Positions 8,729 through 18,300 of a stretch of 64,000 nucleotides of DNA are shown here, one piece after another (the first letter of the stretch is position 1; each line of letters starts with the position of its first letter). Origin of the DNA: G965116155 sp965116155 (GTDB taxonomy: Bacteria > Bdellovibrionota > Bdellovibrionia > Bdellovibrionales > UBA1609). The notes beneath the pieces were generated by a model that was given only the letters and a program-made list of their open reading frames with translations, searched no databases and was not told the origin of the DNA. Both the position numbers and the translations under genes were made by a program. The stretch is from the NCBI GenBank assembly GCA_965116155.1, contig OZ220488.1, positions 124,001 to 188,000 of the forward strand, in the 5' to 3' direction.

Positions 8729-10561
8729 TTAACCTTTGTTTTGTTTGTAACTGGTTTGAGCAAGCCACCATGCGACCCCAGCAAAAGCCACCATGGTAAG
8801 AAGACTTTTTAGCCAATGGTGCTCCGGCAAGGGCAAGCCCATACTAATACCCACATAGGCTGCAATGGCTAAAACCACACCCATAATAGCCTCACCCGCA
8901 ACAAGGCCTGAGCCAAAAAGCACTCCCTGGTCGGTTGTGTTTTTAGATTTAAACCTGCGGCTCACCAGACTATGCACAAGGCCCCCTATAAAAATTGGCA
9001 CCCCCAAGGTGATGGGCAAATATATACCCACCGCTATGGGCATAAGGTGCAAGCGGAACTTTTGTCCCTTTAAAAGCATTTGGTCTAGCAATATAACCAA
9101 AATTCCCAATGTGGCTCCTATACCAATCATATTATAAGGCAAAGAGCTTTGGCCAAAAATGCCCTCCACTATAGAGGCAAACAAAGTCGCTTGAGGTGCC
9201 TTAAGCCCTTCGCCAATACCGTACTCACTGTGCAAAACCGTAAGCACAGGCGCAATCACCAAAGTGGGCAAAGTAACCCCTATCACCTGCGCCCACTGTT
9301 GGGCTTTGGGTGTGGCCTTTACAAGCACACCGGTTTTAAGATCTTGAGAGCAATCCGATGCTGTGCAAGCAGCGCAACACACCACCGCTGCAACTCCCAA
9401 CGTAGCCAGTATGGCAGACTCACCTTCAAAACCCAGTACCAAAAAAAACGCCGCCGTCCCTAAAAGGGCGGATATTGTCATACCAGACACCGGGTTATTA
9501 GAAGACCCCACTAAGCCCACCACATAACTGGAAACCGCAACAAACAAAAAGCTCATCACCGTCATGGCAAGGGTGGTAAAAACACTTAGTCCAAAAGATC
9601 CAATAAGTTTGTTATACAAAAATAGCATCACCAAAATGGTGGCAATAAACATAAACCCCAAATGCATGAGATTAATATTGACGTCTGTGCTGTCTTGCGA
9701 ACGCCTATTAAGGCTCTTTATGCCCGAAGCAATGCCCTGCCTTACACTAAATATAGACCACAAGCCTCCTACCACCATGGCACCAACACCCATATAGCGT
9801 ATCTGGGTGCTCCACAAATGCCACGCATTGTCCAATGCTGCGCTACCAGGGTCTGCCGCCATAAGAGGCAAACCTACAAACCACCCCAGTGCACCGCCTA
9901 GCACCACCATGGAGGCAATTTCTATACCCACTATATAGCCTACAGCTAAAAGGGCCGGTGACATATCAGAACCCACAAAAAGCACGCTCTTGCCCCACTG
10001 CCATGCGTGTGCCACTTCGGTGCTAAGAGCCTTTAGGCCTGTTGCCAAAAGCTTAAACAGTCCCCCTGCAGCGAAGCCTTTAAATATATTGGCACTGCCA
10101 GATTGGTCTGCACTTTGGTCTGTTGCGGTGGCAGACTCCAGTACAGTGGCGCATGCTACTCCCTCAGGGTAGCGGAGCTCTTTTTCTTCAATAATAAGCG
10201 CACGCCTTAAAGGGATCATAAACACCACCCCCAAAATGCTTCCGCATACGGCAATAAGTGTGGTGGGCCAAAAATGAAAACCCTGCCAAGCTCCCACAAG
10301 CACAAGCGCGGGTATGGTAAAAATCACCCCCGCAGCCACCGACTCACCGGCTGAGGCCATGGTTTGTATAATGTTGGCCTCTAGTATAGAGCGGCGTTGC
10401 AACAAGCGCAGCACAGCGACTCCAATTACCGCTGCAGGTATAGAGGCCGACACCGTCATGCCGGCATAAAGCCCCAGATACACATTAGCGGCTGTCATCA
10501 CCGTGCCAACTAAAAGGCCTATAACAAGAGCCGCCGGGGTGAATTCTTTTTTGCTAAACAT
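8729..10561 (-). CDS. OPT-family oligopeptide/metal-chelate transporter
   Basis: About 610 residues from the ATG at 10561 (open frame extends to 10678, but the sequence before the ATG is not transporter-like). Around 14-16 hydrophobic segments span the chain. The N-terminus reads TPAALVIGLLVGTVMTAANVYLGLYAGMTVSASIPAAVIG and a later NPVSGMTIS motif is present; both are typical of prokaryotic OPT proteins. The family imports small peptides or metal-siderophore chelates across the inner membrane; the substrate here is unknown. A GTGTAGGTG stretch precedes the start. The dsbA-like gene follows closely on the same strand. Confidence 0.9.
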   Translation of the reverse strand: MFSKKEFTPAALVIGLLVGTVMTAANVYLGLYAGMTVSASIPAAVIGVAVLRLLQRRSILEANIIQTMASAGESVAAGVIFTIPALVLVGAWQGFHFWPTTLIAVCGSILGVVFMIPLRRALIIEEKELRYPEGVACATVLESATATDQSADQSGSANIFKGFAAGGLFKLLATGLKALSTEVAHAWQWGKSVLFVGSDMSPALLAVGYIVGIEIASMVVLGGALGWFVGLPLMAADPGSAALDNAWHLWSTQIRYMGVGAMVVGGLWSIFSVRQGIASGIKSLNRRSQDSTDVNINLMHLGFMFIATILVMLFLYNKLIGSFGLSVFTTLAMTVMSFLFVAVSSYVVGLVGSSNNPVSGMTISALLGTAAFFLVLGFEGESAILATLGVAAVVCCAACTASDCSQDLKTGVLVKATPKAQQWAQVIGVTLPTLVIAPVLTVLHSEYGIGEGLKAPQATLFASIVEGIFGQSSLPYNMIGIGATLGILVILLDQMLLKGQKFRLHLMPIAVGIYLPITLGVPIFIGGLVHSLVSRRFKSKNTTDQGVLFGSGLVAGEAIMGVVLAIAAYVGISMGLPLPEHHWLKSLLTMVAFAGVAWWLAQTSYKQNKG

Positions 10562-10746
10562 ACACCTACACCTTTGGTTGCGTTGGTTTTTATAAATGCC
10601 CTTCTTCAGGGAACTTGTACCAAAATCCAGCCCCTTAAGTCTCCTAATAATACGGGGCGCAGGCAATTTTAGAAACAAGTTACATAGTGCAGCTGTGTAA
10701 TTTATGGGTGCCCTTTTATACTAGTGTGTGGTATTAGAGCCGCAAT

Positions 10747-11376
10747 ATGCCGGATAGTAAAAAAGCCCCCCCCCAACTGCTGCGCCTCTTTATGGGGCTT
10801 TTGGTTTTGGCTTGTGCTATGCCTTGTGGCGCGGATGCTTGGGCGGCCAAGGCCCCGATGCAGCCTCCGCTGCAGCCGCAGCAGCAAGAGCTCCTGGCTC
10901 AAGATTACCTCATGCAGGCCCGGATATTCCGCGAAAATTGCACCCAAAAAGCCCAGGGCGAGACGGTAATTTTTGCAGCCTCAACATTTATACTGGGGAT
11001 GAGTAAAATCTCGACCCAACTGGCTCAAGGGGTGCCGGCGCCTAAGTTAGTGTCGCGCGTGCTGCCGCCAGCTTTGGTTGAGAGGCTTATTTTTTATGGC
11101 ATGCTTGTCGCGGGCACGGGCGCTATTGTGCGCGGAGTGGATCTACTTTGGGGCTGCGCGGCGTTTAAAAAGTTTTACATAGAGCAGGGGCAACTGGTAG
11201 CGGTTTTGCGCGCTCCTCTTAACACTGAAGTGCGTTGCTTGCTGGAGAGGAATCTTGCACCCCTGGATCCGTATCAGCTGCACCACTGGGGCCTTGAGGG
11301 CCAGCAGCGCATTGTGCCAGAGAGCTGCACAGTGCAAGCATCTGAAGTGCCTTTGGGATCGGTGCGGCATGATTAA
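10747..11376 (+). CDS. Secreted or membrane-associated protein of unknown function
   Basis: 209 residues starting with a clear Sec signal (LLRLFMGLLVLACAMPCGADAWA-AK). The mature part has a Pro/Gln-rich start, four cysteines, and two moderately hydrophobic stretches (near 75-95 and 115-135) that may be membrane-embedded. I do not recognise a domain. Its 3' end overlaps ctaA by 8 bases, so the two are translated from one transcript; a role in oxidase or heme maturation would be a guess from context only. Confidence 0.6.
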   Translation: MPDSKKAPPQLLRLFMGLLVLACAMPCGADAWAAKAPMQPPLQPQQQELLAQDYLMQARIFRENCTQKAQGETVIFAASTFILGMSKISTQLAQGVPAPKLVSRVLPPALVERLIFYGMLVAGTGAIVRGVDLLWGCAAFKKFYIEQGQLVAVLRAPLNTEVRCLLERNLAPLDPYQLHHWGLEGQQRIVPESCTVQASEVPLGSVRHD

Positions 11377-12226
11377 AAAGTTCTACTCCTATTGGAGCGG
11401 GGTAACCCTGGTGCTGGTGCTGATGGGTGGCGCAGTGCGCATGCTAAATGCGGGCCTTGCGTGCCCGGATTGGCCTCTTTGTTTTGGTCAACTGGTGCCG
11501 GATTTTCAGTTTCATGTTTATGCCGAGTGGGGGCACCGTGCTTTGGCGGGGGTGGTGTCGTTGGGGTGCTTTTGGGGTGCTTGGAGGCTGGTTAGAAGCC
11601 CTGAAATTTCTAGAGGGTTAAAAATTTTAGCAGGGGCGAGTGTTTTTTTGATCCTGGTTCAGGTGGTTTTGGGGGGGCTGACGGTATTGTTGAGGCTTGA
11701 AACCACAAGCGTGGTGCTGCACCTTTTGCTGGGCACGAGCTTGTTTGTGCTGTTTCGCGTTATTTATTGGCAATTGCCGCCCAAGAGCCTTAATGGGGGG
11801 GGTGTTTCTGGTGGATGGCACTTAGTGGCGTGGTGCTTGCTGGCAGGGGTTTATGTGCAGATGGCTTTGGGGGCGAGTGTTGCAGCGCACGGCGCAGGGC
11901 TTATATGCGGGTGGCCGATCTGTAATGGGGCTTGGTTTCCGCAATGGACGGGGCTTTTGGGCTTGCAGGTATGGCACCGAGCGGTGGCGTATGGGCTGTT
12001 TTTGGCTGCGGCTTTGGGGTGCGCGCTGGCCCGTCATCAGCCTAAGGAGTTCCGGGTGTGTTTGCATGCGTTTATGGGGTTTTTGCTGCTGCAGGTGGTT
12101 TTGGGCATAGCGAATATCCATAGCAATTTGGCCTTGCCTGTGCGGGTGGCTCATTTGGGGGTGGCGGCTATGAGCTTGCTGTACGCATATAAATGCGTAC
12201 ATCAGAGTGCTAGTAAAATTCTCTGA
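11369..12226 (+). CDS. ctaA: Heme A synthase (CtaA/Cox15 family)
   Basis: About 285 residues from ATG 11369, overlapping the upstream gene by 8 bases. Eight hydrophobic helices are arranged as a duplicated four-helix bundle. The four heme-ligand-type histidines are visible in EWGHRALAG, SVVLHLLLG, VWHRAVAYG and RVAHLGVAAM. The conserved GGAVRMLNAGLACPDWPLC entry motif, with its Cys pair, and a second AHGAGLICGWPICNG motif are also present. The enzyme oxidises the heme O methyl group to make heme A for aa3-type cytochrome oxidase in the inner membrane, so an aerobic respiratory chain is implied. The last residues QSASKIL-stop are encoded by the adjoining repeat (CAGAGTGCTAGTAAAATTCTCTGA). Confidence 0.92.
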   Translation: MIKKFYSYWSGVTLVLVLMGGAVRMLNAGLACPDWPLCFGQLVPDFQFHVYAEWGHRALAGVVSLGCFWGAWRLVRSPEISRGLKILAGASVFLILVQVVLGGLTVLLRLETTSVVLHLLLGTSLFVLFRVIYWQLPPKSLNGGGVSGGWHLVAWCLLAGVYVQMALGASVAAHGAGLICGWPICNGAWFPQWTGLLGLQVWHRAVAYGLFLAAALGCALARHQPKEFRVCLHAFMGFLLLQVVLGIANIHSNLALPVRVAHLGVAAMSLLYAYKCVHQSASKIL

Positions 12227-12685
12227 AGCTAAGTGCGTAAGCATAAAAGTGTTAGTGAGGGTGCCCTGGCCAGAGAGCGCAGCCTGCTGACACACCTAAA
12301 GGTGTGCAAGGCAAGCGGCTATGCCAGGGCGCCCTCACGTGCTGGATAGCTCACGGCGGCACACTAGGTTATGTTAGTTTGGACGCTTTGGGGTTAGAGA
12401 GCCCCCAAAGCTACCGGCGCGTTGATAGCTGTCTAGCGCGCAGAAACACTTTGAATGAGAACCTCGCTGGCCTCAACCGGCAGGCATTCTTACAGAATGC
12501 CTGCCGGGAGGCTGCACTTTTTATCAAAGTGTTCCTGCTGGCGCTTTTATCCTTGCGGGCCAAGCGTCTTACAGAGAATTTTACGACCTATGAAGCACCT
12601 ATGGCCCTGTAGCCTTGGGCGATCTCTCAGCCCAAGGCGACCACACTTCCGTCAAAGCCCCCCATGGCATTTTCCTAGCGCTCTG
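12200..12685. repeat. Composite nested palindromic repeats
   Basis: Starts in the tail of ctaA with TCAGAGTGCTAG plus TAAAATTCTCTG and is closed by CAGAGAATTTTA near 12570. Nested inside are a GTGAGGGTGCCCTGGC / GCCAGGGCGCCCTCAC palindrome and a CAAAGTGTT-type palindrome. A perfect GGCAGGCATTCT / AGAATGCCTGCC tip lies at about 12480-12507. A tail hairpin (CCTTGGGC...GCCCAAGG) and a right end CTAGCGCTCTGA (12674-12685) follow. The short open frames across it are by-products of the palindromes. Confidence 0.82.
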
Positions 12686-12728
12686 ACTTGCCTGCAAGGC
12701 AAAAACGCCCTAGACTAGTTAGCTGTAA

Positions 12729-13766
12729 GTGGGTTTATTGTTTTTTTATTTTGCCCTAGCTCTTGTTGTATCGTTCATTTGCTCTGTGCTTGAGTCTGTG
12801 TTTTTGTCCGTGACACCCAGCTATATCGGGCTGCTTGAGAAAGAAAAAAAACACTCCGGCACGATGCTAAAAAAGCTCAAACAAAACCAGCCGCGGCCTC
12901 TTGCTGCCATATTGAGTGTTAACACTATGGCTAACACTTTGGGTGCGGCTGGCGTGGGCGCTCAGACCCTTAAGCTGTATGGTGATGCTTATGTGGCGGT
13001 GGTGTCGGGGGTGTTGATTTTTGCGATTTTGGTTTTTTCTGAAATTTTACCTAAATCTATAGGTGCGATTTATTGGAAAAAACTCGCCCCCTTGTGCACC
13101 TACGTGATCCATGCGCTGATTTTTATAACCTATCCGTTTGTTGTTTTGTCCGCTTCGGTGCAGGGGTTATTGCAAAGGCCTCAATCAGCACGCAAAACCT
13201 CGCGTGAGGAAATGATTGTTACAGCGGAACTTGGGGCGCAGGAGGGCAGTATTCGCAAAAAAGAGAGCCAAGTTATACGCAATTTACTTATGTTGGACTC
13301 TGTTATGGTGTCAGAGATTATGACTCCGCGGGCGGTGATGCGTGCTTTTAACGAAAACGACACCGTGGGGCACATTATGGAAAAGCACAAAAACATTCGC
13401 TTTTCGCGTGTGCCTGTTTACTCGGGTGGGTTAGATAACATTACGGGCTTATTGCACCGGTATCAAATTATGAAAGCCGTGTCCCATGACTTAGAGAACG
13501 TGACCTTGAAAGAGCTTGCAACGCCGGTGCATTTGGTGCCAGAGAACATACCGGTTACGGCGGCTTTGGATCAATTTATCAAGCGCAAGGAGCATTTGTT
13601 TATTGTGGCGGATGAGTATGGCTCTACAACGGGTCTTGTGACGCTGGAGGATGCTATTGAGACCTTGTTAGGTGTAGAGATCATAGACGAGTCCGATGAT
13701 GTAGCCGACATGCGCCAATACGCCCTCGAGCAATGGCGCAAAAAAAAAGGCAAGCTAAAGAGCTAG
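12729..13766 (+). CDS. CNNM/CorC-type membrane protein with paired CBS domains
   Basis: 345 residues from GTG. A DUF21 transmembrane domain (residues about 1-145) starts with LLFFYFALALVVSFICSVLESVFLSVTPSY and contains the characteristic NTMANTLGAAGVGAQ segment. It is followed by a CBS pair (about 180-310) with VSEIMTPRAVM and FIVADEYGSTTGLVTLEDAIETLLGVEI, the standard C-terminal CBS motif. The family is linked to Mg2+/Co2+ export or homeostasis and was once called hemolysin C-like; the C-terminal CorC_HlyC domain is absent or very short here. The aminotransferase gene follows after 10 bases. Confidence 0.9.
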   Translation: MGLLFFYFALALVVSFICSVLESVFLSVTPSYIGLLEKEKKHSGTMLKKLKQNQPRPLAAILSVNTMANTLGAAGVGAQTLKLYGDAYVAVVSGVLIFAILVFSEILPKSIGAIYWKKLAPLCTYVIHALIFITYPFVVLSASVQGLLQRPQSARKTSREEMIVTAELGAQEGSIRKKESQVIRNLLMLDSVMVSEIMTPRAVMRAFNENDTVGHIMEKHKNIRFSRVPVYSGGLDNITGLLHRYQIMKAVSHDLENVTLKELATPVHLVPENIPVTAALDQFIKRKEHLFIVADEYGSTTGLVTLEDAIETLLGVEIIDESDDVADMRQYALEQWRKKKGKLKS

Positions 13767-13776
13767 GTTTTGCCAC

Positions 13777-14820
13777 GTGAAGCCGTATCTTTTTACTCCT
13801 GGTCCGTGCCCTATGTTTCCGCCCGTGCGCAAAGCTTTGTTGTGGCATCAGCATCACCGTGCGCCCGAATTTTTAAAAGAGTGGCGTGAGGCGCATAAAA
13901 ACTTGCGTTGGTATTTTAATACTCGGGGCGCAACGCACATAATGGTTGGTACAGGCACAGGGGCTATGGAGGCATGTTTAAACCATGTGCTAAACCCACA
14001 GGATACCGTGGCAGTGCTTAATAGCGGGCACTTTGGTGCAAGGTGGGCCGCTATGGCGCGGGCCTTTGGTTTTAAGGTGTGGGAGCTAAATTTAAAATGG
14101 GGGCAGAGTTTAGAGTTAGAGGTTTTAAAAAATTTTTGGCACAAATTGCCCTATGCGCCCAAAGCCTTTTGTATGCAGGCTTGCGAAACTTCAACAGGCG
14201 CCTTGCATCCTACGCGCGCGGTGGGGGATTTTTTAGCTTCTGAGTCTGAGACTTTATTTTGTGTTGATGCAATGAGCGCCTTGGGTGTGGAGCCTTTGCC
14301 GATGGATGGTTGGCATGTGGATGTTATGCTGGGCTGTGGGCACAAGGCCTTGGCTTTGCCTGCGGGCTTGGTGTTTTTGGGGTTATCTAAAAAAGCACAA
14401 AAAATAAAAAGCACATCCAAAAAGTTCTACTGGGCAGCAAAAGGGGATAGTGCGCAAAGTGCCTTTAGTGCGCCAACAGGTTTAATAAAGGCTTTAAATG
14501 CCAGCGTACAGATAGTGCGCCAACAGGGGCGCAGGCAGACTTATAGAGAAATTGCAGCACGAGCTAAAATGGTGCGCACGTCCTGCGCAGAGCATGGCTG
14601 GGAGTTGCTCGCGCAAAAACCCTGCGCATCTTTGAGTGCTTTTATGGTACCTAATGGCAGGTCTTTAAAGGTGCAAAAATTTCTGCGCGAGTCTTATGGC
14701 ATTTATGTGGCGGCAGGGCAGGGCCAATTGTATGGCAAGATCATACGCATAGGCCACATGGGGCATCAAACAAAGCCTATGCAAAAGTTATTAATTAGAG
14801 CGCTAGGAAAATGCAATTAG
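13777..14820 (+). CDS. Class V PLP-dependent aminotransferase (serine/alanine-glyoxylate type)
   Basis: 347 residues from GTG. The N-terminus LFTPGPCPMFPPVRKAL...HHRAPEF is typical of the alanine/serine-glyoxylate aminotransferase subgroup. The PLP lysine is in LGCGHKALALPAGLVFL, where the usual SGSQKAL motif has become GCGHKAL. The preceding FCVDAMSALGVEPLPMDGWHVDV holds the Asp that contacts the PLP ring nitrogen. The substrate could be serine, alanine or phosphoserine; sequence alone does not decide. The C-terminal residues IRALGKCN are encoded by the left end of a repeat element (ATTAGAGCGCTAG), so the native C-terminus may have been replaced. Confidence 0.85.
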   Translation: MKPYLFTPGPCPMFPPVRKALLWHQHHRAPEFLKEWREAHKNLRWYFNTRGATHIMVGTGTGAMEACLNHVLNPQDTVAVLNSGHFGARWAAMARAFGFKVWELNLKWGQSLELEVLKNFWHKLPYAPKAFCMQACETSTGALHPTRAVGDFLASESETLFCVDAMSALGVEPLPMDGWHVDVMLGCGHKALALPAGLVFLGLSKKAQKIKSTSKKFYWAAKGDSAQSAFSAPTGLIKALNASVQIVRQQGRRQTYREIAARAKMVRTSCAEHGWELLAQKPCASLSAFMVPNGRSLKVQKFLRESYGIYVAAGQGQLYGKIIRIGHMGHQTKPMQKLLIRALGKCN

Positions 14821-15025
14821 AGTGCTAGAAAAATAAAATTGGGCAATAAGAGCCAGCTCCAGAGCAGCCTCTGCAAGAGGTGTCTGCGAGGGAGATGGCG
14901 CATTACCCAATTTTATTTTTCGACCTATAAGGGATCTATGGCCCTGTAGCCTTGGGCGATCTTTAGGTCCAAGGCGACCACACTCCCGTCAAAGCTCCGT
15001 GCGATGGGCAAACACAATTTAAAGG
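14795..15025. repeat. Intergenic palindromic element with tail module
   Basis: Two left-end repeats in tandem: TTAGAGCGCTAG at 14795-14806, followed by GAAAATGC as in other copies, and TTAGAGTGCTAG at about 14817-14828. The second heads a palindrome with arms AAAAATAAAATTGGG and CCCAATTTTATTTTT. The tail module follows (GGCCCTGTAGCC, a CCTTGGGC / GTCCAAGG hairpin, CCCGTCAAAGC). From about 15026 to 15056 I see nothing assignable. Confidence 0.82.
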
Positions 15026-15056
15026 CAGGCGCCTTGGATCAAGAAAAAACGAGCAA

Positions 15057-15183
15057 CTAGCCCCTCTTAAGCGCCTCAATCTCGTCTGCAGAAAGGCCAG
15101 TGGCTTTTGCAATTATAGGGATAGAAAATCCCTCCTTCAGCTAAAACCTTTCTTGCTGCCCTTTTGCCAAGGCTCTTTTCCAT
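15057..15183 (-). pseudogene. Remnant of an Rpn/YhgA-family (PD-(D/E)XK) transposase-nuclease C-terminus
   Basis: On the minus strand an ATG at 15183 opens MEKSLGKRAARKVLAEG. After a one-base frame change near 15128-15135 the frame continues GFSIPIIAKATGLSADEIEALKRG and stops at 15057-15059. The last part matches the C-terminal signature of Rpn-family proteins (IAKATGLS.EEI..LK). The catalytic N-terminal nuclease domain is missing and no start context is visible, so this is a decayed leftover. It lies between repeat arrays, and the rest of the gap to 15394 shows no clear gene. Confidence 0.6.
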
Positions 15184-15394
15184 GATAAAAAATGCAATTC
15201 AAGACAGCAGGCCACTTTTTTTGAGAGAGCTCCACTAGCTAAGCCGAAACACATATTCCAGTCACGTAGTGTGTATCAGTATAAGCCACTCGCAACTGCA
15301 CGAAGGCCTAGCTTTGGGCTAGGGGTGTGAATTTTTACGGGGCTGGTTTAGCATAGATAGTGGAGCTCTGTATGCCGGTGCACTTGCGGGCTTT

Positions 15395-18300
15395 GTGTTT
15401 TTTGTGCCGGGCTTGCGCTTTATGGGGGGAGTTTTGCGCAAAAACAAAGCCATGGTCAATACACTGCGGCTTTCAGCCGCAGGGCAGGTGCTGCCGACGG
15501 TGGTGGTTACGACGGCGCTTTTGCTTTTGGCAAGTGCCTATATGGTGCGTGAGAGCGTTATTACAGCGCGCGCAACGGCACTAATGAATAACGAGCACCA
15601 CATAGTGGCCTTTTTGGATCGCTTAGAACAAGCCCGGCCCAAAATCCAAGAAGCTATCAATAACTGTATGACTGGTTCCACACGGGATGAGTGCACGAGA
15701 GGAAGAGCGGATATTATTGCCCACCTAAAAGATGATGGCACCAAGCTCAAGCTGAACTGGGAGCCAATAGTTGAAGAACTCTGTGAAGGTAGTCCTTGCA
15801 TTTTTAAAAAAGGCGCCGCTATAAGCGGCAGCCTGCGCGTGGGTAAGATCGAGTCTATTCGTATTCGTAAAGATAAAGACGGTTTTAAAGACGATTATGC
15901 AACCGCGCAAAAAGAGTGCCGCAATTTTTCTGAATTTTCTGAGGCTTTAGATAACCACCACAAAAAAAAGGGCGCCGGCAGGTGGCATGTTTTAAAAATC
16001 GGCTTTAAGGTGGATGGCGCTGCATTTAAATGGAACTACCGCAGTTATTGCGCGGCCTTTTTAATGAAAAACAAGGATGCAAAATCGGACCCTACTAAGC
16101 CAATCGTATCTAATGGCAACCCTGTTGGCCCGAAAACCTTTTGCGAACACAATATTGCTTTTGAAATTAGGCGCTACCTTGAAACAGGGCACAATTTTAG
16201 TACGGCCTTGCAGAGCGACCCGCGTATTGTTCATATTATGGACAAGGTGGGAAGACATGCCGCTGATTTTTCTTGTAACGATTCGGATTTCAAGAAAACC
16301 ACTCAGGTGTGCTGTGGTAGTACTAATAAAAAACTCGTTGCAACAGGGGGCATTGCCAAAACCGTAAAAGAGGCTTTGGAGATCAAATCCACTAAAATTA
16401 GCTCTAAGATAAGTGCCCTAGTAGGTAGCGAGGCTGTTAGTTGCTACTTAAACGGTATGAAGTACGAGCTGCCGACCTCAGAGCATTGCTTAGATGCAAA
16501 TGATGAAAACGTGCAGCTGTCATTAGTTTACAAAAACCGCAGCGGGCAGTGTGTGCCCTACTATGTGGGCGAGTCTGCTGATCAAGGTGGTGCCGAGGGG
16601 AGCATAGTAACGGCGGGCACCTTTAGCCTATTGCCAGGGGGTGGTTTTTCGCCCCATCCCTTAACGGGTGGTCCTAAGTGCCCAGAGGGTTTTACTCCTA
16701 AGCAGGTGCGCCCTCCAGAAGATCAGGATCCTGGTGAGGGTGTAGAAACACGTAGGGTGTTTGAGTGCCAAAAATTTCAGTCCTCTTATGTGGCTACCAA
16801 TGTAAAGGTAAATGCTTTAGAGCGGTTGGTGAGCGAGCTGCAATTGGACGCCAACCTAACCTGCAGTGATAAGGCTGACCGCGATAAAGTGGCTCGTCAT
16901 TTTGCAAGCAGCCCTATTGCGGCAGGGGTATTGGATCCAGATAAAGATGTTATGGGATGCCCCAGAAAAGAAAAAGGAGACGAAAGTGCTTGCAAACCCT
17001 GTACCTGTGGCGATGCTGCGTGCATTGCAGGCAGATCGGCATGTGATGATGGCAAACCTTGTCCCAGTGAGTCTGAGTGTTTAAGTTGCAGCGGCATGAC
17101 GGCGGCGTATTTTTCTGGCATTTGTACGGGCTCGAGCCGGCATGCGGATTGTCCTAAATCGGGCAGCTGCGCGTGTGAGGACCCCATTTGCAACCCTGAT
17201 CCTAGTGTAGGTGGCAATTTGGGGCATATTGTGTGCGCTAGGTCTTGCCTTTGCAAAAACCACATAGCATGGCAGGAGTTTTGCGCACGCAGCAACAATG
17301 CGAGTGAGCCGGTGTGTAGTGAAAAGGGTTTTTGCCAGCCTTGTGATACCGAGGTGTGCAGGCAAGAGCCCGAACACAAGGTGTGCGAGCCGCGTGACTC
17401 TTCTGAAAAGTCTTGTGGTTTAAATTGCAATAATGAAGATTGCCAAAACAACCCCTACGACCCCCGCTGCCCTGACGGGCCTTGGGGTTGCGAGTGTGAT
17501 TTTTGTGTTGATCCCAAAAATTATAAACACCCCGTGTGTCGAGGCGTAACATGTTGCAATTACAATAAAGATGACCCACTGACTCCTGTAAATCCGCCTG
17601 AAGTTTCTGCGTTTTGTAAAGAGAGCGACAATCATCTTAATAGCCCTCGTTGTATGGACTGTGTTTGCGCGCAGGAAGCTTGCAAAAATTTCTTGCCAGT
17701 AAAAAATGAGTTGGATAACTTTAAGGATGCTTGTGCAGAGTGCTGGTCTTGTGACGCGAAAAAGGACAAACTAAACGACTACGATGAGATTAGCTGTTTG
17801 GATTTACAAGGAGAGAGTCGAAGTGAATGCAACGAGAAGCGAAGAAAGAACGAGTGGGAGCATGATTTAAGGCCTGACTCTGGGCCAGAGAGCTATAATA
17901 AAAATGTTTCAAAGGATATTAAAGCAAGTGTAAAACCTACTCCAAGAAGGCCTATCGATAACACTAGTCGCTCAAAGTATATGTGCCCTACTTGTCAGGA
18001 CTCAAGGTGTTATGACTACACGGATGTTACGGATGCTTCGGATTATGATAGCGCTTGCCCGCTTAATACGGATGGCACTCCTTTTTGTGTGTCTTTGCCG
18101 ACAGAGCCAGAGAAGTGTTGCGACCCTTCTGATCCTAATTACATAAAGGGTACGGCTGAGGGTAAAATGCGGTGCTTTCCTGAAAGGCATTGTAACTGCC
18201 ACAGAGAGGATTGCAAAGACCCTACTGTAAACGTTATGTCTCTTCATTCGTCGGGTTGGACGGATGAAGCAAAAGAAGCTTGTAAGAAGTGTTGGTCTTG

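Noticed and set aside
12304..12718. Open frames of about 87-102 codons in the 12.2-12.7 kb gap
   Set aside because: They run through palindromic repeats, occur on both strands, and translate similarly at other repeat copies, so they are by-products of the repeats.
15538..15801. Antisense open frames within the cysteine-rich gene
   Set aside because: They lie opposite a long plus-strand gene with consistent protein features and have no motifs or ribosome sites.
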